From the NCBI GenBank assembly GCA_008501585.1, contig QQUN01000027.1:62001-126000 (forward strand): a stretch of DNA of 64,000 nt, read 5' to 3'. Source of the stretch: Pseudomonadota bacterium (GTDB lineage: Bacteria > Pseudomonadota > Gammaproteobacteria > Burkholderiales > Rhodocyclaceae). The notes under the pieces were generated by a model, which was not told the DNA's origin, made no database searches, and worked only from the letters and a program-made list of their open reading frames with translations. Below, piece after piece: positions 29,409-42,419 of this stretch (within the stretch, counting starts at the first letter, position 1; every line of letters begins with the position of its first letter). The translations under genes were made by a program, and so were the position numbers.

Positions 29409-32400
29409 ATGAAAAGCCTGCTCGCTGATCTGTTCAAACAGACCCTTCCCAACGAGGAAGAGTTTGATGCGATTACTATCGGTCTCGCATCGCCGGACAA
29501 GATCCGGTCCTGGTCCTATGGCGAAGTCAAAAAGCCCGAGACCATCAACTACCGTACCTTCAAGCCGGAGCGCGACGGCCTGTTCTGCGCCAAGATCTTC
29601 GGCCCGGTGAAGGACTACGAGTGCCTGTGCGGCAAGTACAAGCGCCTCAAGCATCGCGGCGTGATCTGCGAGAAGTGCGGCGTCGAAGTGACCCTGTCGA
29701 AAGTGCGCCGCGAGCGCATGGGCCACATCGAACTGGCCTCGCCGGTCGCCCACATCTGGTTCCTGAAGAGCCTGCCCAGCCGTCTGGGCATGGTGCTCGA
29801 CATGACCCTGCGCGACATCGAGCGCGTGCTGTACTTCGAAGGCTTCGTGGTGGTCGAGCCGGGCATGACCCCGCTGACCCGCGGCCAGCTGCTGACCGAA
29901 GACGACTATCTCGCCAAGGTCGAAGAATACGGTGACGAGTTCGAAGCCTCGATGGGCGCCGAAGGCGTGCGCGAGCTGCTGCGCACCCTCGACGTGAACC
30001 AGGAGATCGAGAAGCTGCGCGGCGAACTCGAAGCGACCAGCTCCGACGCCAAGATCAAGAAATTCTCCAAGCGCCTGAAGATCCTCGAGGCGTTCCAGCA
30101 GTCGGGCATCAAGCCGGAGTGGATGATCCTCGCCGTGCTGCCGGTGCTGCCGCCGGACCTGCGTCCGCTGGTGCCGCTGGACGGTGGCCGTTTCGCCACC
30201 TCCGACCTGAACGACCTGTACCGTCGCGTCATCAACCGCAACAACCGTCTGAAGCGCCTGCTCGAGCTCAAGGCGCCCGAGATCATCGTGCGCAACGAGA
30301 AGCGCATGCTGCAGGAGTCGGTCGACTCCCTGCTCGACAACGGTCGTCGCGGCAAGGCCATGACCGGCGCCAACAAGCGTCCGCTCAAGTCGCTGGCCGA
30401 CATGATCAAGGGCAAGGGCGGCCGTTTCCGTCAGAACCTGCTGGGCAAGCGTGTGGACTACTCGGGCCGTTCGGTCATCGTGGTGGGTCCGCAGCTCAAG
30501 CTGCACCAGTGCGGCCTGCCCAAGCTGATGGCGCTGGAACTGTTCAAGCCCTTCATCTTCAACAAGCTCGAGCTGATGGGGCTGGCCACGACCATCAAGC
30601 AGGCCAAGAAGATGGTGGAGAGCCAGGAGCCGGTGGTGTGGGACATCCTCGAAGAGGTGATCCGCGAACATCCGGTGCTGCTCAACCGCGCACCGACCCT
30701 GCACCGACTCGGTATCCAGGCCTTTGAGCCGGTGCTGATCGAAGGCAAGGCCATCCAGCTGCACCCGCTGGTCTGCGTCGCGTTCAACGCCGACTTCGAC
30801 GGTGACCAGATGGCCGTGCACGTGCCGCTGTCGCTCGAAGCGCAGATGGAAGCCCGCACCCTGATGCTGGCCTCCAACAACGTGATCTCGCCCGCCAACG
30901 GCGAGCCGATCATCGTCCCCTCGCAGGACATCGTGTTGGGCCTGTACTACGCCAGTCGCGAAGGCATCGGCGAGAAGGGCGACGGCATGGTGCTGCAGGA
31001 CGTCTCCGAGGTGCTGCGCGCCTACGAGTCCGGCAACCTGTCGCTGCACGCACGCATCACCGTGCGGCTGAAAGAAGCCGATATCGGCCCGGATGGCGAG
31101 CGCATCGAGCGCGTGACCCGCTACCAGACGACGGCCGGCCGTGCGCTGCTGTCCGAGATCCTGCCGGCCGGCCTGCCGTTCAGCGTGATCGACAAGCCGC
31201 TCAAGAAGAAAGAGATCTCCAAGCTCATCAACGCCTCCTTCCGCCGTTGCGGCCTGAAGGCGACGGTGGTGTTTGCCGACCAGCTGATGCAGTTCGGCTT
31301 CCGCCTGGCCACCCGCGCCGGCGTGTCGATCGCGGTCAAGGACATGCTGGTGCCGGATCAGAAAGAGCCGATCATCCGCGCCGCCGAAAACGAGGTGAAG
31401 GAGATCGCCCAGCAGTACGCCTCCGGTCTGGTGACCGATGGCGAGCGCTACAACAAGGTGGTCGATATCTGGGGTCGCACCGGTGACCAGGTCGCCAAGG
31501 CGATGATGGACCAGCTCGGCAAGCAGAAGATCGAAGACCGCTTTGGCGCGACGCCGCGCGACAACTGGTGGCAGACGGTGTACATGCCGGGCGCGAAGGC
31601 GCCGGACGCCAAGGAAGTGGATCAGGAGTCGTTCAACTCCATCTACATGATGGCCGACTCCGGGGCGCGGGGTTCCGCCGCCCAGATCCGTCAGCTGGCC
31701 GGTATGCGGGGCCTGATGGCCAAGCCGGACGGCTCGATCATCGAGACGCCGATTACCACCAACTTCCGTGAAGGCCTGAACGTTCTGCAGTACTTCATCT
31801 CGACGCACGGTGCCCGTAAGGGTCTGGCCGATACCGCGTTGAAGACCGCAAACTCCGGCTACCTGACGCGTCGTCTGGTCGACGTGACGCAAGACCTGGT
31901 GGTCACCGAAGAAGACTGCGGCACCCGCAATGGCTTCAACATGAAGGCCATGATCGAGGGCGGTGAAGTCATCGAGCCGCTGCGCGAGCGCATCCTCGGC
32001 CGCGTGTGCATCGACGATGTGGTCAATCCGGACACCCAGGAAACCGTCATCGCCGCCGGCGAGCTGCTCGACGAAAACGCTGTCGAGCTGATCGAGAGCC
32101 TCGGCATCGACGAAGTGGCCGTGCGCACGCCGCTGACCTGCGAAACCCGCTATGGCCTGTGCGCCAAGTGCTACGGCCGCGACCTGGGCCGTGGCTCGCT
32201 GGTGAACGTCGGCGAGGCGGTCGGCGTGATCGCCGCGCAGTCGATCGGTGAGCCGGGTACCCAGCTGACCATGCGGACCTTCCACGTCGGTGGTGCGGCC
32301 TCGCGGGCCGCCGCCGCCAGCTCGGTCGAGGCCAAGTCGGCCGGTAGCATCCGCTTCACGCAGAACATGCGCTATGTGACCAGCGCCAAGGGCGAGAAGA

Positions 32401-33692
32401 TCATCATCGCGCGCTCGGCCGAGGTCCTGGTGGCCGACGACATGGGCCGCGAGCGCGAGCGCCACAAGGTGCCGTACGGCGCCATGCTGCATGTCAATGA
32501 CGGCGATACGATCAAGGCCGGCCAGCAACTGGCGACCTGGGATCCGCACACCCGTCCGATCGTGACCGAGTTCGCCGGTACGGTGAAGTTCGAGAACGTC
32601 GAGGAAGGCGTGACCGTGGCCAAGCAGATCGACGAAGTGACCGGTCTGTCCACCCTGGTGGTGATCGACGCCAAGCGTCGTGGCGGTACCTCCTCGACCA
32701 AGGGCGTGCGTCCGCAGGTCAAGCTGTTCGACGAACAGGGCGACGAGGTGAAGATCGCCGGCAGCGACCACGCGGTGGCCATCACCTTCCAGGTCGGCTC
32801 GATCATCACCGTCAAGGACGGCCAGCAGATCAACGTCGGCGACATCCTGGCGCGTATCCCGCAGGAAACGGCCAAGACCCGCGACATTACCGGGGGTCTG
32901 CCGCGCGTGGCCGAGCTGTTCGAAGCCCGTTCGCCGAAAGATGCCGGCGTGCTGGCCGAGTACACCGGCACCGTGTCCTTCGGCAAGGAGACCAAGGGCA
33001 AGCAGCGCCTGGTCATCACCGAGCCCGATGGCACGGCGCACGAGTTCCTGATCCCGAAGGACAAGCACGTGATGGTGCACGACGGGCAGGTGGTGAACAA
33101 GGGCGAGCCGATCGTTGACGGCCCGGCCGAGCCGCACGACATCCTTCGCCTGAAGGGGATCGAGGCGCTGGCACGCTACATCATCGACGAAGTGCAGGAC
33201 GTCTATCGTCTGCAGGGCGTGAAGATCAACGACAAGCACATCGAGGTGATCGTTCGCCAGATGCTGCGTCGGGTGGTCATCTCCGACTCCGGCGATACGC
33301 GCTTCATCCGTGAAGAGCAGGTTGAGCGTTCCGAGGTGCTGGACGAGAACGACCGCGTGGAAGCCGAAGGCAAGTTGCCGGCGAGCTACGAGAACGTTCT
33401 GCTCGGTATCACCAAGGCGTCCCTGTCGACCGACTCGTTCATCTCGGCGGCTTCCTTCCAGGAAACCACCCGGGTGCTGACCGAAGCGGCGATCATGGGC
33501 AAACGCGACGAACTCCGCGGCCTCAAGGAGAACGTCATCGTCGGTCGCCTCATCCCTGCCGGTACCGGGATGGCGTATCACCGAAACCGCCGAGCCCAGT
33601 CCGAAGGACAGGACCTCGGTGGGGAGCACGCCTGGCCCGCGGCGGCCGAAGAGCTCCTGGACTTGCCGCAGGAAGATGTGTCAACGCGTTGA
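29409..33692 (+). CDS. rpoC: RNA polymerase beta-prime subunit
   Basis: A 1427-residue subunit. The N-terminal zinc site ([20 protein letters not shown]), the catalytic magnesium motif [12 protein letters not shown] near residue 460, the bridge-helix/trigger-loop region ([19 protein letters not shown]) and the second zinc cluster ([16 protein letters not shown]) are intact. The stop codon overlaps the -35 box of the proposed rpsL promoter. Confidence 0.99.
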   Translation: MKSLLADLFKQTLPNEEEFDAITIGLASPDKIRSWSYGEVKKPETINYRTFKPERDGLFCAKIFGPVKDYECLCGKYKRLKHRGVICEKCGVEVTLSKVRRERMGHIELASPVAHIWFLKSLPSRLGMVLDMTLRDIERVLYFEGFVVVEPGMTPLTRGQLLTEDDYLAKVEEYGDEFEASMGAEGVRELLRTLDVNQEIEKLRGELEATSSDAKIKKFSKRLKILEAFQQSGIKPEWMILAVLPVLPPDLRPLVPLDGGRFATSDLNDLYRRVINRNNRLKRLLELKAPEIIVRNEKRMLQESVDSLLDNGRRGKAMTGANKRPLKSLADMIKGKGGRFRQNLLGKRVDYSGRSVIVVGPQLKLHQCGLPKLMALELFKPFIFNKLELMGLATTIKQAKKMVESQEPVVWDILEEVIREHPVLLNRAPTLHRLGIQAFEPVLIEGKAIQLHPLVCVAFNADFDGDQMAVHVPLSLEAQMEARTLMLASNNVISPANGEPIIVPSQDIVLGLYYASREGIGEKGDGMVLQDVSEVLRAYESGNLSLHARITVRLKEADIGPDGERIERVTRYQTTAGRALLSEILPAGLPFSVIDKPLKKKEISKLINASFRRCGLKATVVFADQLMQFGFRLATRAGVSIAVKDMLVPDQKEPIIRAAENEVKEIAQQYASGLVTDGERYNKVVDIWGRTGDQVAKAMMDQLGKQKIEDRFGATPRDNWWQTVYMPGAKAPDAKEVDQESFNSIYMMADSGARGSAAQIRQLAGMRGLMAKPDGSIIETPITTNFREGLNVLQYFISTHGARKGLADTALKTANSGYLTRRLVDVTQDLVVTEEDCGTRNGFNMKAMIEGGEVIEPLRERILGRVCIDDVVNPDTQETVIAAGELLDENAVELIESLGIDEVAVRTPLTCETRYGLCAKCYGRDLGRGSLVNVGEAVGVIAAQSIGEPGTQLTMRTFHVGGAASRAAAASSVEAKSAGSIRFTQNMRYVTSAKGEKIIIARSAEVLVADDMGRERERHKVPYGAMLHVNDGDTIKAGQQLATWDPHTRPIVTEFAGTVKFENVEEGVTVAKQIDEVTGLSTLVVIDAKRRGGTSSTKGVRPQVKLFDEQGDEVKIAGSDHAVAITFQVGSIITVKDGQQINVGDILARIPQETAKTRDITGGLPRVAELFEARSPKDAGVLAEYTGTVSFGKETKGKQRLVITEPDGTAHEFLIPKDKHVMVHDGQVVNKGEPIVDGPAEPHDILRLKGIEALARYIIDEVQDVYRLQGVKINDKHIEVIVRQMLRRVVISDSGDTRFIREEQVERSEVLDENDRVEAEGKLPASYENVLLGITKASLSTDSFISAASFQETTRVLTEAAIMGKRDELRGLKENVIVGRLIPAGTGMAYHRNRRAQSEGQDLGGEHAWPAAAEELLDLPQEDVSTR

Positions 33693-33718
33693 CCTTTTAA
33701 AACGAACGGGGGTAAAAT
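33689..33718 (+). promoter_or_regulatory. Candidate sigma70 promoter for the rpsL operon
   Basis: TTGACC at 33689-33694 and TAAAAT at 33713-33718 with an 18-base spacer. The -35 overlaps the rpoC stop codon. CCGGCC follows the -10 directly, a GC-rich discriminator also seen after the rplC promoter. Confidence 0.72.
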
Positions 33719-33734
33719 CCGGCCTCTTTTTGTA

Positions 33735-33756
33735 GACTGACCAATCGTAGTCAGTC
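33735..33756 (+). promoter_or_regulatory. Leader hairpin of the rpsL operon, loop CAATCGTA
   Basis: GACTGAC, loop CAATCGTA, GTCAGTC: a perfect 7-bp stem about 17 bases after the -10 box. The rplC leader carries a different stem around the near-identical loop CAATCGCA. Confidence 0.6.
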
Positions 33757-33774
33757 GCAGCCGGAATACACCGC

Positions 33775-33807
33775 CCGAGGCGGCCCAAAGGGCTGCCTCG
33801 GTTTTTT
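33775..33807 (+). terminator. Strong intrinsic terminator/attenuator just before rpsL
   Basis: A 12-bp stem (CCGAGGCGGCCC / GGGCTGCCTCGG, one G-T pair) with loop AAA, followed by six T. It ends 16 bases before the rpsL ATG and is downstream of the proposed rpsL promoter, so it can act on both rpoC read-through and the rpsL leader. Confidence 0.85.
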
Positions 33808-33823
33808 GGGAAATTCTCAAGCT

Positions 33824-34201
33824 ATGCCAACAATTAATCAGCTCGTCCGCAAACCGCGGAAATCTGCCGTTCTCAAAAGCAAGGTGCCGGCGCTTGACGC
33901 CTGCCCGCAGAAGCGTGGCGTGTGCACTCGCGTGTACACCACGACGCCGAAGAAGCCGAACTCCGCGCTGCGTAAGGTCGCGAAGGTTCGTCTGACCAAC
34001 GGCTTTGAGGTCATCTCGTACATCGGCGGCGAAGGCCACAACCTTCAGGAACACTCCGTGGTCCTGATTCGCGGTGGTCGTGTGAAGGACTTGCCGGGTG
34101 TGCGTTACCACATCGTCCGTGGATCGCTCGATCTGCAGGGTGTCAAGGATCGGAAGCAGTCGCGCTCCAAGTACGGCGCCAAGCGCCCGAAGAAAGCCTG
34201 A
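33824..34201 (+). CDS. rpsL: 30S ribosomal protein S12
   Basis: A 125-residue decoding-centre protein. [11 protein letters not shown] at the N-terminus, [15 protein letters not shown] with Lys43, and [13 protein letters not shown] with Lys88 give the streptomycin-sensitive wild-type pattern. The start at 33824 is the family start; an in-frame ATG at 33806 lies within the terminator T-run and is rejected. There is no good Shine-Dalgarno between terminator and ATG (GGGAAATTCTC is the nearest). Confidence 0.99.
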   Translation: MPTINQLVRKPRKSAVLKSKVPALDACPQKRGVCTRVYTTTPKKPNSALRKVAKVRLTNGFEVISYIGGEGHNLQEHSVVLIRGGRVKDLPGVRYHIVRGSLDLQGVKDRKQSRSKYGAKRPKKA

Positions 34202-34216
34202 TTGTTGGCTCAATAA

Positions 34217-34705
<489 letters not shown>

Positions 34706-34723
34706 TCGGAATGCGACGTGGAT

Positions 34724-34748
34724 CGAGCCCGTCAGGGCTCGTTTTTTT
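34724..34748 (+). terminator. Intrinsic terminator between rpsG and fusA
   Basis: CGAGCCC, loop GTCA, GGGCTCG and seven T. A well-formed intrinsic terminator inside what is usually one str operon; it probably attenuates fusA and tuf. Confidence 0.85.
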
Positions 34749-34801
34749 GTAATCGACTGAAAGAAAATTGCGCTTCGGCGTGATTGGGAAGGGTTGCTAC
34801 C

Positions 34802-36895
34802 GTGGCTCGCAAGACACCTATTGAGCGTTACCGCAACATCGGTATTTCGGCTCACATCGACGCCGGCAAGACAACGACGACCGAGCGAATTCTTTTTTAC
34901 ACCGGCGTGAACCACAAGATTGGTGAAGTTCACGACGGCGCCGCGACCATGGACTGGATGGCGCAGGAGCAGGAGCGTGGCATCACCATTACCTCCGCTG
35001 CGACCACCTGCTTCTGGAAAGGGATGGATCTGAACTATCCCGAGCACCACATCAACATCATCGACACCCCGGGGCACGTCGACTTCACGATCGAAGTCGA
35101 GCGCTCCATGCGCGTGCTCGACGGTGCCTGCATGGTCTACTGCGCGGTCGGTGGCGTTCAGCCGCAGTCCGAAACGGTGTGGCGCCAGGCGACCAAGTAC
35201 AAGGTGCCGCGTCTGGCCTTTGTGAACAAGATGGACCGTTCGGGTGCCGACTTCTACAAGGTCGTCAAGCAGATGAAGACGCGCCTGAAGGCCAATCCGG
35301 TGCCGGTGGTGCTGCCGATTGGTGCCGAAGAGCACTTCGAGGGCGTGGTCGACCTGATCAAGATGAAGGCCATCGTGTGGGATGAGGCCTCGCAGGGCAC
35401 CAAGTTCGACTATGCCGACATTCCGGCAAACATGGTCGAAGAGGCTGCGTCCTGGCGTGAGCAGATGGTCGAGGCGGCTGCCGAGGCGACCGAGGAGCTC
35501 ATGAATGAGTACCTCGAGAACGGTGAGCTGAGCGAAGCCCAGATCATGGCCGGCCTGCGTCGCCGCACCATCGCGTGCGAGATCCAGCCGATGCTGTGCG
35601 GTACCGCGTTCAAGAACAAGGGTGTGCAGCGCATGCTGGACGCCGTCATCGAGTTCATGCCCTCGCCGACCGAAGTGCCGGCCGTGATGGGTATCGACGA
35701 CGACGGCAATGACGCCACCCGCAAGTCTGACGACAGCGAGAAGTTCTCGGCGCTGGCGTTCAAGCTGATGACCGACCCGTTCGTTGGCCAGCTGACCTTC
35801 ATCCGCGTGTATTCCGGCGTCCTCGACTCCGGTGACAGCGTGCTGAACTCGGTCAAGGGCAAGAAAGAGCGTATCGGCCGTCTGCTGCAGATGCACGCGA
35901 ACGACCGGATCGAGATCAAGGAAGTGCGCGCCGGCGATATCGCCGCTTGCGTGGGCCTGAAGGACGTGACCACGGGCGAAACCCTGTGTGCCGTCGATTC
36001 GCCGATCATTCTCGAGCGCATGGAGTTTCCGGATCCGGTGATTCACGTTGCCGTCGAGCCGAAGACCAAGAGCGACCAGGAAAAGATGGGTATCGCCCTG
36101 AGCCGTCTGGCCCAGGAAGATCCGTCCTTCCGTGTTCGTACCGACGAAGAGTCCGGCCAGACCATCATTTCCGGCATGGGCGAGCTGCACCTCGAGATCA
36201 TCGTTGACCGCATGAAGCGCGAGTTCAACGTCGAAGCCAACGTCGGTGCGCCGCAGGTGGCCTACCGCGAAGCGGTGCGCTCGGCGGTCGAGCAGGAAGG
36301 CAAGTTCGTCAAGCAGTCCGGTGGTCGCGGTCAGTACGGTCACGTCTGGATCAAGCTGGAACCGAACGAAGCCGGCAAGGGCTACGAGTTTGTCGACGCC
36401 ATCAAGGGCGGCGTGGTGCCGCGCGAATACATCCCTGCGGTCGATCGCGGGATTCGCGACACCCTGCCGAGCGGCGTGCTGGCCGGCTTCCCGGTGGTGG
36501 ACGTCAAGGTCACGCTGTTTGACGGCTCCTACCACGATGTCGACTCGAACGAAAACGCGTTCAAGATGGCCGGTTCGATGGCTTTCAAGGATGCGATGCG
36601 CAAAGCCAACCCGGTGCTGCTTGAGCCGATGATGGCGGTCGAAGTCGAGACCCCGGAAGAGTTCATGGGCAACGTGATGGGCGACCTGTCCGGCCGTCGC
36701 GGTATCGTGCTGGGCATGGACGACATCGCTGGTGACATGAAGGGTATTCGCGCCGAGGTGCCGCTGGCCGAGATGTTCGGCTACGCCACGTCGCTGCGTT
36801 CGCTGACGCAGGGTCGTGCGACCTACTCGATGGAATTCAAGCACTACAGCGAAGCCCCGAAGAACGTGGCCGAAGCTGTGATCAAGAGCAAGTAA
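34802..36895 (+). CDS. fusA: Elongation factor G
   Basis: A 697-residue translocase GTPase. It uses a GTG start at 34802 ([21 protein letters not shown]), with GAAGG about 9 bases upstream; this gives the family N-terminus. G1 [10 protein letters not shown]3 [10 protein letters not shown]4 NKMDRSGAD and domain [17 protein letters not shown] are intact. It follows the rpsG terminator and precedes the second tuf. Confidence 0.99.
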   Translation: MARKTPIERYRNIGISAHIDAGKTTTTERILFYTGVNHKIGEVHDGAATMDWMAQEQERGITITSAATTCFWKGMDLNYPEHHINIIDTPGHVDFTIEVERSMRVLDGACMVYCAVGGVQPQSETVWRQATKYKVPRLAFVNKMDRSGADFYKVVKQMKTRLKANPVPVVLPIGAEEHFEGVVDLIKMKAIVWDEASQGTKFDYADIPANMVEEAASWREQMVEAAAEATEELMNEYLENGELSEAQIMAGLRRRTIACEIQPMLCGTAFKNKGVQRMLDAVIEFMPSPTEVPAVMGIDDDGNDATRKSDDSEKFSALAFKLMTDPFVGQLTFIRVYSGVLDSGDSVLNSVKGKKERIGRLLQMHANDRIEIKEVRAGDIAACVGLKDVTTGETLCAVDSPIILERMEFPDPVIHVAVEPKTKSDQEKMGIALSRLAQEDPSFRVRTDEESGQTIISGMGELHLEIIVDRMKREFNVEANVGAPQVAYREAVRSAVEQEGKFVKQSGGRGQYGHVWIKLEPNEAGKGYEFVDAIKGGVVPREYIPAVDRGIRDTLPSGVLAGFPVVDVKVTLFDGSYHDVDSNENAFKMAGSMAFKDAMRKANPVLLEPMMAVEVETPEEFMGNVMGDLSGRRGIVLGMDDIAGDMKGIRAEVPLAEMFGYATSLRSLTQGRATYSMEFKHYSEAPKNVAEAVIKSK

Positions 36896-36933
36896 TTTCA
36901 GATTTTCGACAAGATCTACAAGGAAATTGAGCA

Positions 36934-38124
<1,191 letters not shown>

Positions 38125-38137
38125 TCGACATCGTTCC

Positions 38138-38160
38138 GGGCGGCGCATGTCGCGCCGCCC
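38138..38160 (+). terminator. GC hairpin between tuf and rpsJ
   Basis: GGGCGGCGC, loop ATGTC, GCGCCGCCC form a perfect 9-bp stem 13 bases after the tuf stop, with only a weak T-run (TCGCTCTTT). It may be a partial terminator or processing site between the str and S10 groups. Confidence 0.6.
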
Positions 38161-38179
38161 TCGCTCTTTGGAATCTACT

Positions 38180-38491
38180 ATGCAAAGCCAAAAAATCCGT
38201 ATCCGCCTGAAGGCCTTCGACTATCGCCTGATCGATCAGTCGGCACTCGAAATCGTCGAGACGGCCAAGCGTACCGGCGCCGTGGTTCGTGGTCCGGTCC
38301 CGCTGCCGACCCGCATCGAGCGCTACGATGTGCTGCGCTCGCCGCACGTCAACAAGGCGTCGCGTGACCAGTTTGAAATTCGTACGCATCAACGTCTGAT
38401 GGATATCGTTGATCCGACGGAAAAAACGGTTGACGCACTGATGAAGCTCGATCTGCCCGCCGGCGTCGACGTGGAAATCAAGTTGCAGTAA
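38180..38491 (+). CDS. rpsJ: 30S ribosomal protein S10
   Basis: A 103-residue protein. [20 protein letters not shown] and the [20 protein letters not shown] loop are typical. It also serves as NusE in antitermination. First gene of the S10 operon, separated from rplC by 110 bases with their own promoter and hairpins. Confidence 0.99.
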   Translation: MQSQKIRIRLKAFDYRLIDQSALEIVETAKRTGAVVRGPVPLPTRIERYDVLRSPHVNKASRDQFEIRTHQRLMDIVDPTEKTVDALMKLDLPAGVDVEIKLQ

Positions 38492-38499
38492 TTCTTGGC

Positions 38500-38529
38500 T
38501 TGTGTTCTGTGCGCCTGGGCCGGTATAAT
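38500..38529 (+). promoter_or_regulatory. Candidate promoter between rpsJ and rplC, inside an inverted repeat
   Basis: TTGTGT at 38500-38505, an 18-base spacer and TATAAT at 38524-38529. The TATAAT is exactly the loop of a perfect repeat: GGGCCGG (38517-38523) and CCGGCCC (38530-38536). CCGGCC follows the -10 as at rpsL. Read-through RNA from rpsJ would fold this into a hairpin followed by TTGCGTTTTT. Confidence 0.65.
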
Positions 38530-38566
38530 CCGGCCCTTGCGTTTTTCGCGCAAAAATCTTTACGGC

Positions 38567-38586
38567 CCCGGTCAATCGCAACCGGG
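38567..38586 (+). promoter_or_regulatory. Leader hairpin before rplC, loop CAATCGCA
   Basis: CCCGGT, loop CAATCGCA, ACCGGG: a perfect 6-bp stem that ends 15 bases before the rplC ATG and just before its GGGAG site. The loop matches that of the rpsL leader hairpin in seven of eight bases. Confidence 0.55.
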
Positions 38587-38601
38587 ATTTGGGAGAATAA
38601 A

Positions 38602-39243
38602 ATGAGTCTAGGCCTTGTAGGTCGCAAGGTCGGCATGACTCGCATATTCACCGACGATGGTCAAACCATCCCGGTGACTGTGCTTGACATGTCCGACAAC
38701 CGCGTTAGCCAGATCAAGACCGCTGAGACCGACGGCTACACCGCCGTCCAGGTTGCCTTCGGCAAGCGTCGCGCTAGCCGGGTGGGCAAGCCGCTCGCGG
38801 GTCATCTTGCCAAGGCTGGTGTTGAAGCCAGTCGTGTCCTTCAGGAATTCCGTGTTGACGCTTCGGCGCTCGACGGCGTCAAGCCGGGCGATGTGCTGAC
38901 GGTTGACATGTTCGGCGTCGGTCAGAAGGTCGATGTCGTCGGAACCTCTATCGGTAAGGGTTTTGCTGGCGCCATCAAGCGTCACAACTTCTCTTCCAAC
39001 CGTGCTTCCCACGGTAACTCGGTGTCGCACAACTCGGCCGGTTCGATCGGTCAGGCGCAGGATCCGGGTCGCGTGCTGCCGGGTAAGCGCATGGCCGCCC
39101 ACATGGGTGACGTGCAGCGCACCATGCAGAACCTGGAAGTGGTTCGGGTGGATGCCGAGCGCCAGTTGCTGCTGGTCAAGGGTGCTGTTCCGGGTGCCCG
39201 GGGCGGCGATGTGGTGGTTCGACCGGCGGTCAAGGGGGCGTAA
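38602..39243 (+). CDS. rplC: 50S ribosomal protein L3
   Basis: A 213-residue protein starting [19 protein letters not shown], with the conserved loop [33 protein letters not shown] lies upstream of ATG 38602. Its stop overlaps the rplD start by one base (TAATG). Confidence 0.99.
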   Translation: MSLGLVGRKVGMTRIFTDDGQTIPVTVLDMSDNRVSQIKTAETDGYTAVQVAFGKRRASRVGKPLAGHLAKAGVEASRVLQEFRVDASALDGVKPGDVLTVDMFGVGQKVDVVGTSIGKGFAGAIKRHNFSSNRASHGNSVSHNSAGSIGQAQDPGRVLPGKRMAAHMGDVQRTMQNLEVVRVDAERQLLLVKGAVPGARGGDVVVRPAVKGA

Positions 39244-39866
39244 TGGAACTCAAGCTTCTTAACGAGCAGGGTCAGGCTGCCGAAACGATTCAAGTGTCGG
39301 ACGTGTTGTTCGGTCGTGAGTACAACGAGGCGCTGATTCATCAGGTCGTCGTGGCTTACATGGCCAATGCCCGTTCCGGCAATCGTGCCCAGAAAGGGCG
39401 TTCCGAGATCGCCAAGTCGACGCGCAAGCCGTGGCGCCAGAAAGGGACGGGCCGCGCCCGTGCCGGTATGGCTTCGAGCCCGCTGTGGCGTGGGGGTGGT
39501 CGGATTTTCCCGAACAAGCCCGACGAGAACTTCTCGCAGAAAGTGAACCGCAAGATGTATCGCGCCGGCGTGGCGTCGATTCTCTCGCAGTTGGCGCGCG
39601 AAGGTCGCATTTCCGTGGTCGACGATTTCTCGCTGGAGGCGCCGAAGACGCGTCTGGTGGCTGAGAAGCTGAAGGGCATGGGTTTTGTGGATTCGGTGCT
39701 GGTGATTACCGATGAGCTGAGCGAGAACCTGTTCCTCGCCTCGCGCAACCTGCGCGACGTGCTGGTGCTTGAGGTGACCGAGGCTGATCCGGTGTCGCTG
39801 GTGCGCTTCCCGCAGGTCGTTGTGACCAAGGGTGCGCTGGCGAAGATGCAGGAGGTGTGGCAATGA
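39243..39866 (+). CDS. rplD: 50S ribosomal protein L4
   Basis: A 207-residue protein with the extended loop [14 protein letters not shown]...SPLWRGGG that lines the exit tunnel. In enterobacteria L4 controls the S10 operon autogenously. Overlaps rplC by one base and rplW by four (ATGA). Confidence 0.99.
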   Translation: MELKLLNEQGQAAETIQVSDVLFGREYNEALIHQVVVAYMANARSGNRAQKGRSEIAKSTRKPWRQKGTGRARAGMASSPLWRGGGRIFPNKPDENFSQKVNRKMYRAGVASILSQLAREGRISVVDDFSLEAPKTRLVAEKLKGMGFVDSVLVITDELSENLFLASRNLRDVLVLEVTEADPVSLVRFPQVVVTKGALAKMQEVWQ

Positions 39867-40168
39867 GTCAGCTCAAGCAAGAGCGTCTGCTGAAGGTGCT
39901 GCTCGCACCGCAGATCTCCGAAAAGGCGACTTACATCGCCGACAAGAATGAGCAGGTGGTGTTCCGTGTCGTTTCCGATGCGACCAAGCCGGAAGTGAAG
40001 GCAGCCGTCGAGGCGCTCTTCAATGTGAAGGTGAAGTCGGTCCAGACTACGAATGTCAAGGGTAAGGTCAAGCGCTTCGGCAAGATTACCGGTCAGCGCA
40101 AGGGTTGGAAGAAGGCGTTTGTCTGCTTGCAGCCTGGCCAGGAAATCAACTTCGCGGCTGGGGAGTGA
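39863..40168 (+). CDS. rplW: 50S ribosomal protein L23
   Basis: A 101-residue tunnel-exit protein that docks trigger factor and [22 protein letters not shown] and [13 protein letters not shown] are typical. Start at 39863 overlaps the rplD stop; GGAG is 8 bases upstream, inside rplD. Confidence 0.99.
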   Translation: MSQLKQERLLKVLLAPQISEKATYIADKNEQVVFRVVSDATKPEVKAAVEALFNVKVKSVQTTNVKGKVKRFGKITGQRKGWKKAFVCLQPGQEINFAAGE

Positions 40169-40175
40169 CTGAGCT

Positions 40176-41003
40176 ATGGCGTTGGTAAAAGTTAAACCGA
40201 CATCCGCTGGTCGTCGCGCGGTTGTCAAGGTTGTCAATAAAGAGCTGTACAAAGGCCGTCCGCACGCCGCACTGGTTGAAAAGCAGTCGAAGAATGCCGG
40301 CCGCAACAACGCGGGCCGCATCACGGTGCGTCACCAGGGTGGTGGTCACAAGCAGCACTATCGCGTGGTCGATTTCCGTCGCAACAAGGACGGTATCGTG
40401 GCGAAGGTCGAGCGTATCGAGTACGACCCGAACCGCTCGGCCCATATCGCGCTGCTGTGCTATGCCGACGGCGAGCGCCGTTACATCATTGCACCGCGCA
40501 ATATTGAAGTCGGTCAGGAAATCGTCAGCGGTTCCGAGGCGCCGATCAAGTCGGGCAACGCGCTGCCGATCCGGAATATCCCGGTCGGTACCGTGATTCA
40601 CTGCATCGAGATGCAGCCTGGCAAGGGCGCCCAGTTGGCGCGCTCGGCGGGGGCTTCGGTTCAGTTGCTGGCGCGCGAAGGCTCTTACGCTCAGCTGCGT
40701 CTGCGCTCCGGCGAAATCCGCCGTGTGCACGTCGAGTGCCGCGCCACTGTTGGCGAAGTCGGCAACGGCGAGCATTCCCTGCGCAAGATCGGCAAGGCCG
40801 GTGCCAACCGCTGGCGCGGTATTCGTCCGACGGTTCGTGGCGTGGTCATGAACCCGGTCGATCACCCGCACGGTGGTGGTGAAGGTCGTACGGGCGAGGG
40901 CCGTGTGCCGGTCAGCCCGTGGGGCACGCCGGCCAAGGGTTATCGGACGCGTAACAACAAGCGCACCGACTCGATGATTGTTCAGCGCCGCAAAAAGCGT
41001 TAA
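40176..41003 (+). CDS. rplB: 50S ribosomal protein L2
   Basis: A 275-residue peptidyl-transferase-centre protein. [36 protein letters not shown] (with the conserved histidine) and the C-terminal RRKKR are present. Normal length. Confidence 0.99.
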   Translation: MALVKVKPTSAGRRAVVKVVNKELYKGRPHAALVEKQSKNAGRNNAGRITVRHQGGGHKQHYRVVDFRRNKDGIVAKVERIEYDPNRSAHIALLCYADGERRYIIAPRNIEVGQEIVSGSEAPIKSGNALPIRNIPVGTVIHCIEMQPGKGAQLARSAGASVQLLAREGSYAQLRLRSGEIRRVHVECRATVGEVGNGEHSLRKIGKAGANRWRGIRPTVRGVVMNPVDHPHGGGEGRTGEGRVPVSPWGTPAKGYRTRNNKRTDSMIVQRRKKR

Positions 41004-41013
41004 GGGGTAACGG

Positions 41014-41289
41014 ATGACTCGCTCTCTGAAAAAAGGCCCGTTCGTCGACGCTCACCTGTTGAAGAAGGTGGACGCGGCGCGGGGTAGCAACGACAAGCGC
41101 CCGATCAAGACCTGGTCGCGCCGCTCGACGGTTTTGCCGGATTTCGTCGGTCTGACGATCGCCGTGCATAACGGCCGTCAGCACGTGCCGGTGTATGTGT
41201 CGGAAAACATGGTCGGCCACAAGCTCGGCGAATTTGCCCTGACCCGTACGTTCAAGGGCCATCTCGCCAGCAAGAAGGCGAAACGTTAA
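41014..41289 (+). CDS. rpsS: 30S ribosomal protein S19
   Basis: A 91-residue 30S head protein starting [45 protein letters not shown] is the family signature in outline. It lies 10 bases after rplB. Confidence 0.99.
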   Translation: MTRSLKKGPFVDAHLLKKVDAARGSNDKRPIKTWSRRSTVLPDFVGLTIAVHNGRQHVPVYVSENMVGHKLGEFALTRTFKGHLASKKAKR

Positions 41290-41300
41290 GGAGTATTGGA

Positions 41301-41630
41301 ATGGAAACCAAAGCCATCCTCCGCGGCGTCCGTCTCAGTGCCCAGAAAGGGCGCTTGGTGGCAGACCAGGTCCGCGGCAAACCGGTGGAGCAGGCGCTGA
41401 ATATTCTGGCGTTTTCCCCGAAGAAAGGCGCACAGATCATCAAGAAGGTGGTCGAGTCCGCGATCGCGAACGCCGAGCACAATGACGGCGCCGATATTGA
41501 CGAGCTCAAGGTGAAGACGATTCACGTTGAAGAAGGTATGACGCTGAAGCGTTTTACCGCGCGCGCCAAAGGTCGGGGCAACCGTATTCTGAAGCCGACG
41601 TGTCACGTGTTCGTGACGGTCGGGAACTGA
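41301..41630 (+). CDS. rplV: 50S ribosomal protein L22
   Basis: A 109-residue protein of the exit tunnel. [22 protein letters not shown] and the hairpin [20 protein letters not shown] are conserved. AAGGAG upstream of ATG 41301. Confidence 0.99.
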   Translation: METKAILRGVRLSAQKGRLVADQVRGKPVEQALNILAFSPKKGAQIIKKVVESAIANAEHNDGADIDELKVKTIHVEEGMTLKRFTARAKGRGNRILKPTCHVFVTVGN

Positions 41631-41639
41631 GGGGAACTC

Positions 41640-42419
41640 ATGGGTCAGAAAATTCATCCTACCGGGTTCCGTCTCGCTGTCACCCGTGACTGGACCGCTC
41701 GCTGGTACGCTTCCAAGAAAGATTTCGCCAAGACCCTGGCGGACGATCTTGAGGTGCGTGCCTTCCTGAAGAAGCGCCTGGCGCATGCATCGGTTGGCCG
41801 CGTGCTGATCGAGCGTCCGGCCAAGAACGCGCGGATCACGCTGTTCAGCGCACGTCCTGGCGTCGTGATTGGCAAGAAAGGCGAGGATATCGAGCGTCTG
41901 AAGGCCGATCTGCAGAAGATGATTGGCGTGCCGGTGCATGTGAACATCGAAGAAGTGCGCAAGCCGGAAACTGATGCACAGCTGATTGCCGATTCGATCG
42001 CGCAACAGCTCGAGCGCCGCATCATGTTCCGTCGCGCCATGAAGCGCGCCATCCAGAACGCCATGCGTCTCGGCGTTCAGGGCATCAAGATCATGAGCTC
42101 CGGTCGCTTGAACGGTGCCGAGATCGCCCGTACCGAATGGTATCGCGAAGGCCGCGTGCCGCTGCACACCCTGCGTGCCAACATCGATTACGGTGTTTCG
42201 GAAGCCAAGACCACCTACGGTATTTCGGGGATCAAGGTCTGGGTGTACAAGGGCGAAGTGCTGGGCCGCAATGAGCAGCCCGCCGTGAGCGAGCCGGAAA
42301 ATGAACCGCGTCGCGCACGCCGTGGTGGTCGCAATGATGGCGACAACCGTGGTCAGCGTCGCGCGCCGCGTCGTGCCGAATCCGGCGGCGATGCGGGCAC
42401 TGAGAGCAGGAGTGAATAA
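41640..42419 (+). CDS. rpsC: 30S ribosomal protein S3, with extended basic/acidic tail
   Basis: A 259-residue protein. [17 protein letters not shown] at the N-terminus, the KH domain [12 protein letters not shown], and [18 protein letters not shown] are conserved. The last ~45 residues are a low-complexity Arg/Gly/Glu/Asp tail that makes the protein about 26 residues longer than E. coli S3. The stop overlaps the rplP start (TAATG). Confidence 0.98.
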   Translation: MGQKIHPTGFRLAVTRDWTARWYASKKDFAKTLADDLEVRAFLKKRLAHASVGRVLIERPAKNARITLFSARPGVVIGKKGEDIERLKADLQKMIGVPVHVNIEEVRKPETDAQLIADSIAQQLERRIMFRRAMKRAIQNAMRLGVQGIKIMSSGRLNGAEIARTEWYREGRVPLHTLRANIDYGVSEAKTTYGISGIKVWVYKGEVLGRNEQPAVSEPENEPRRARRGGRNDGDNRGQRRAPRRAESGGDAGTESRSE

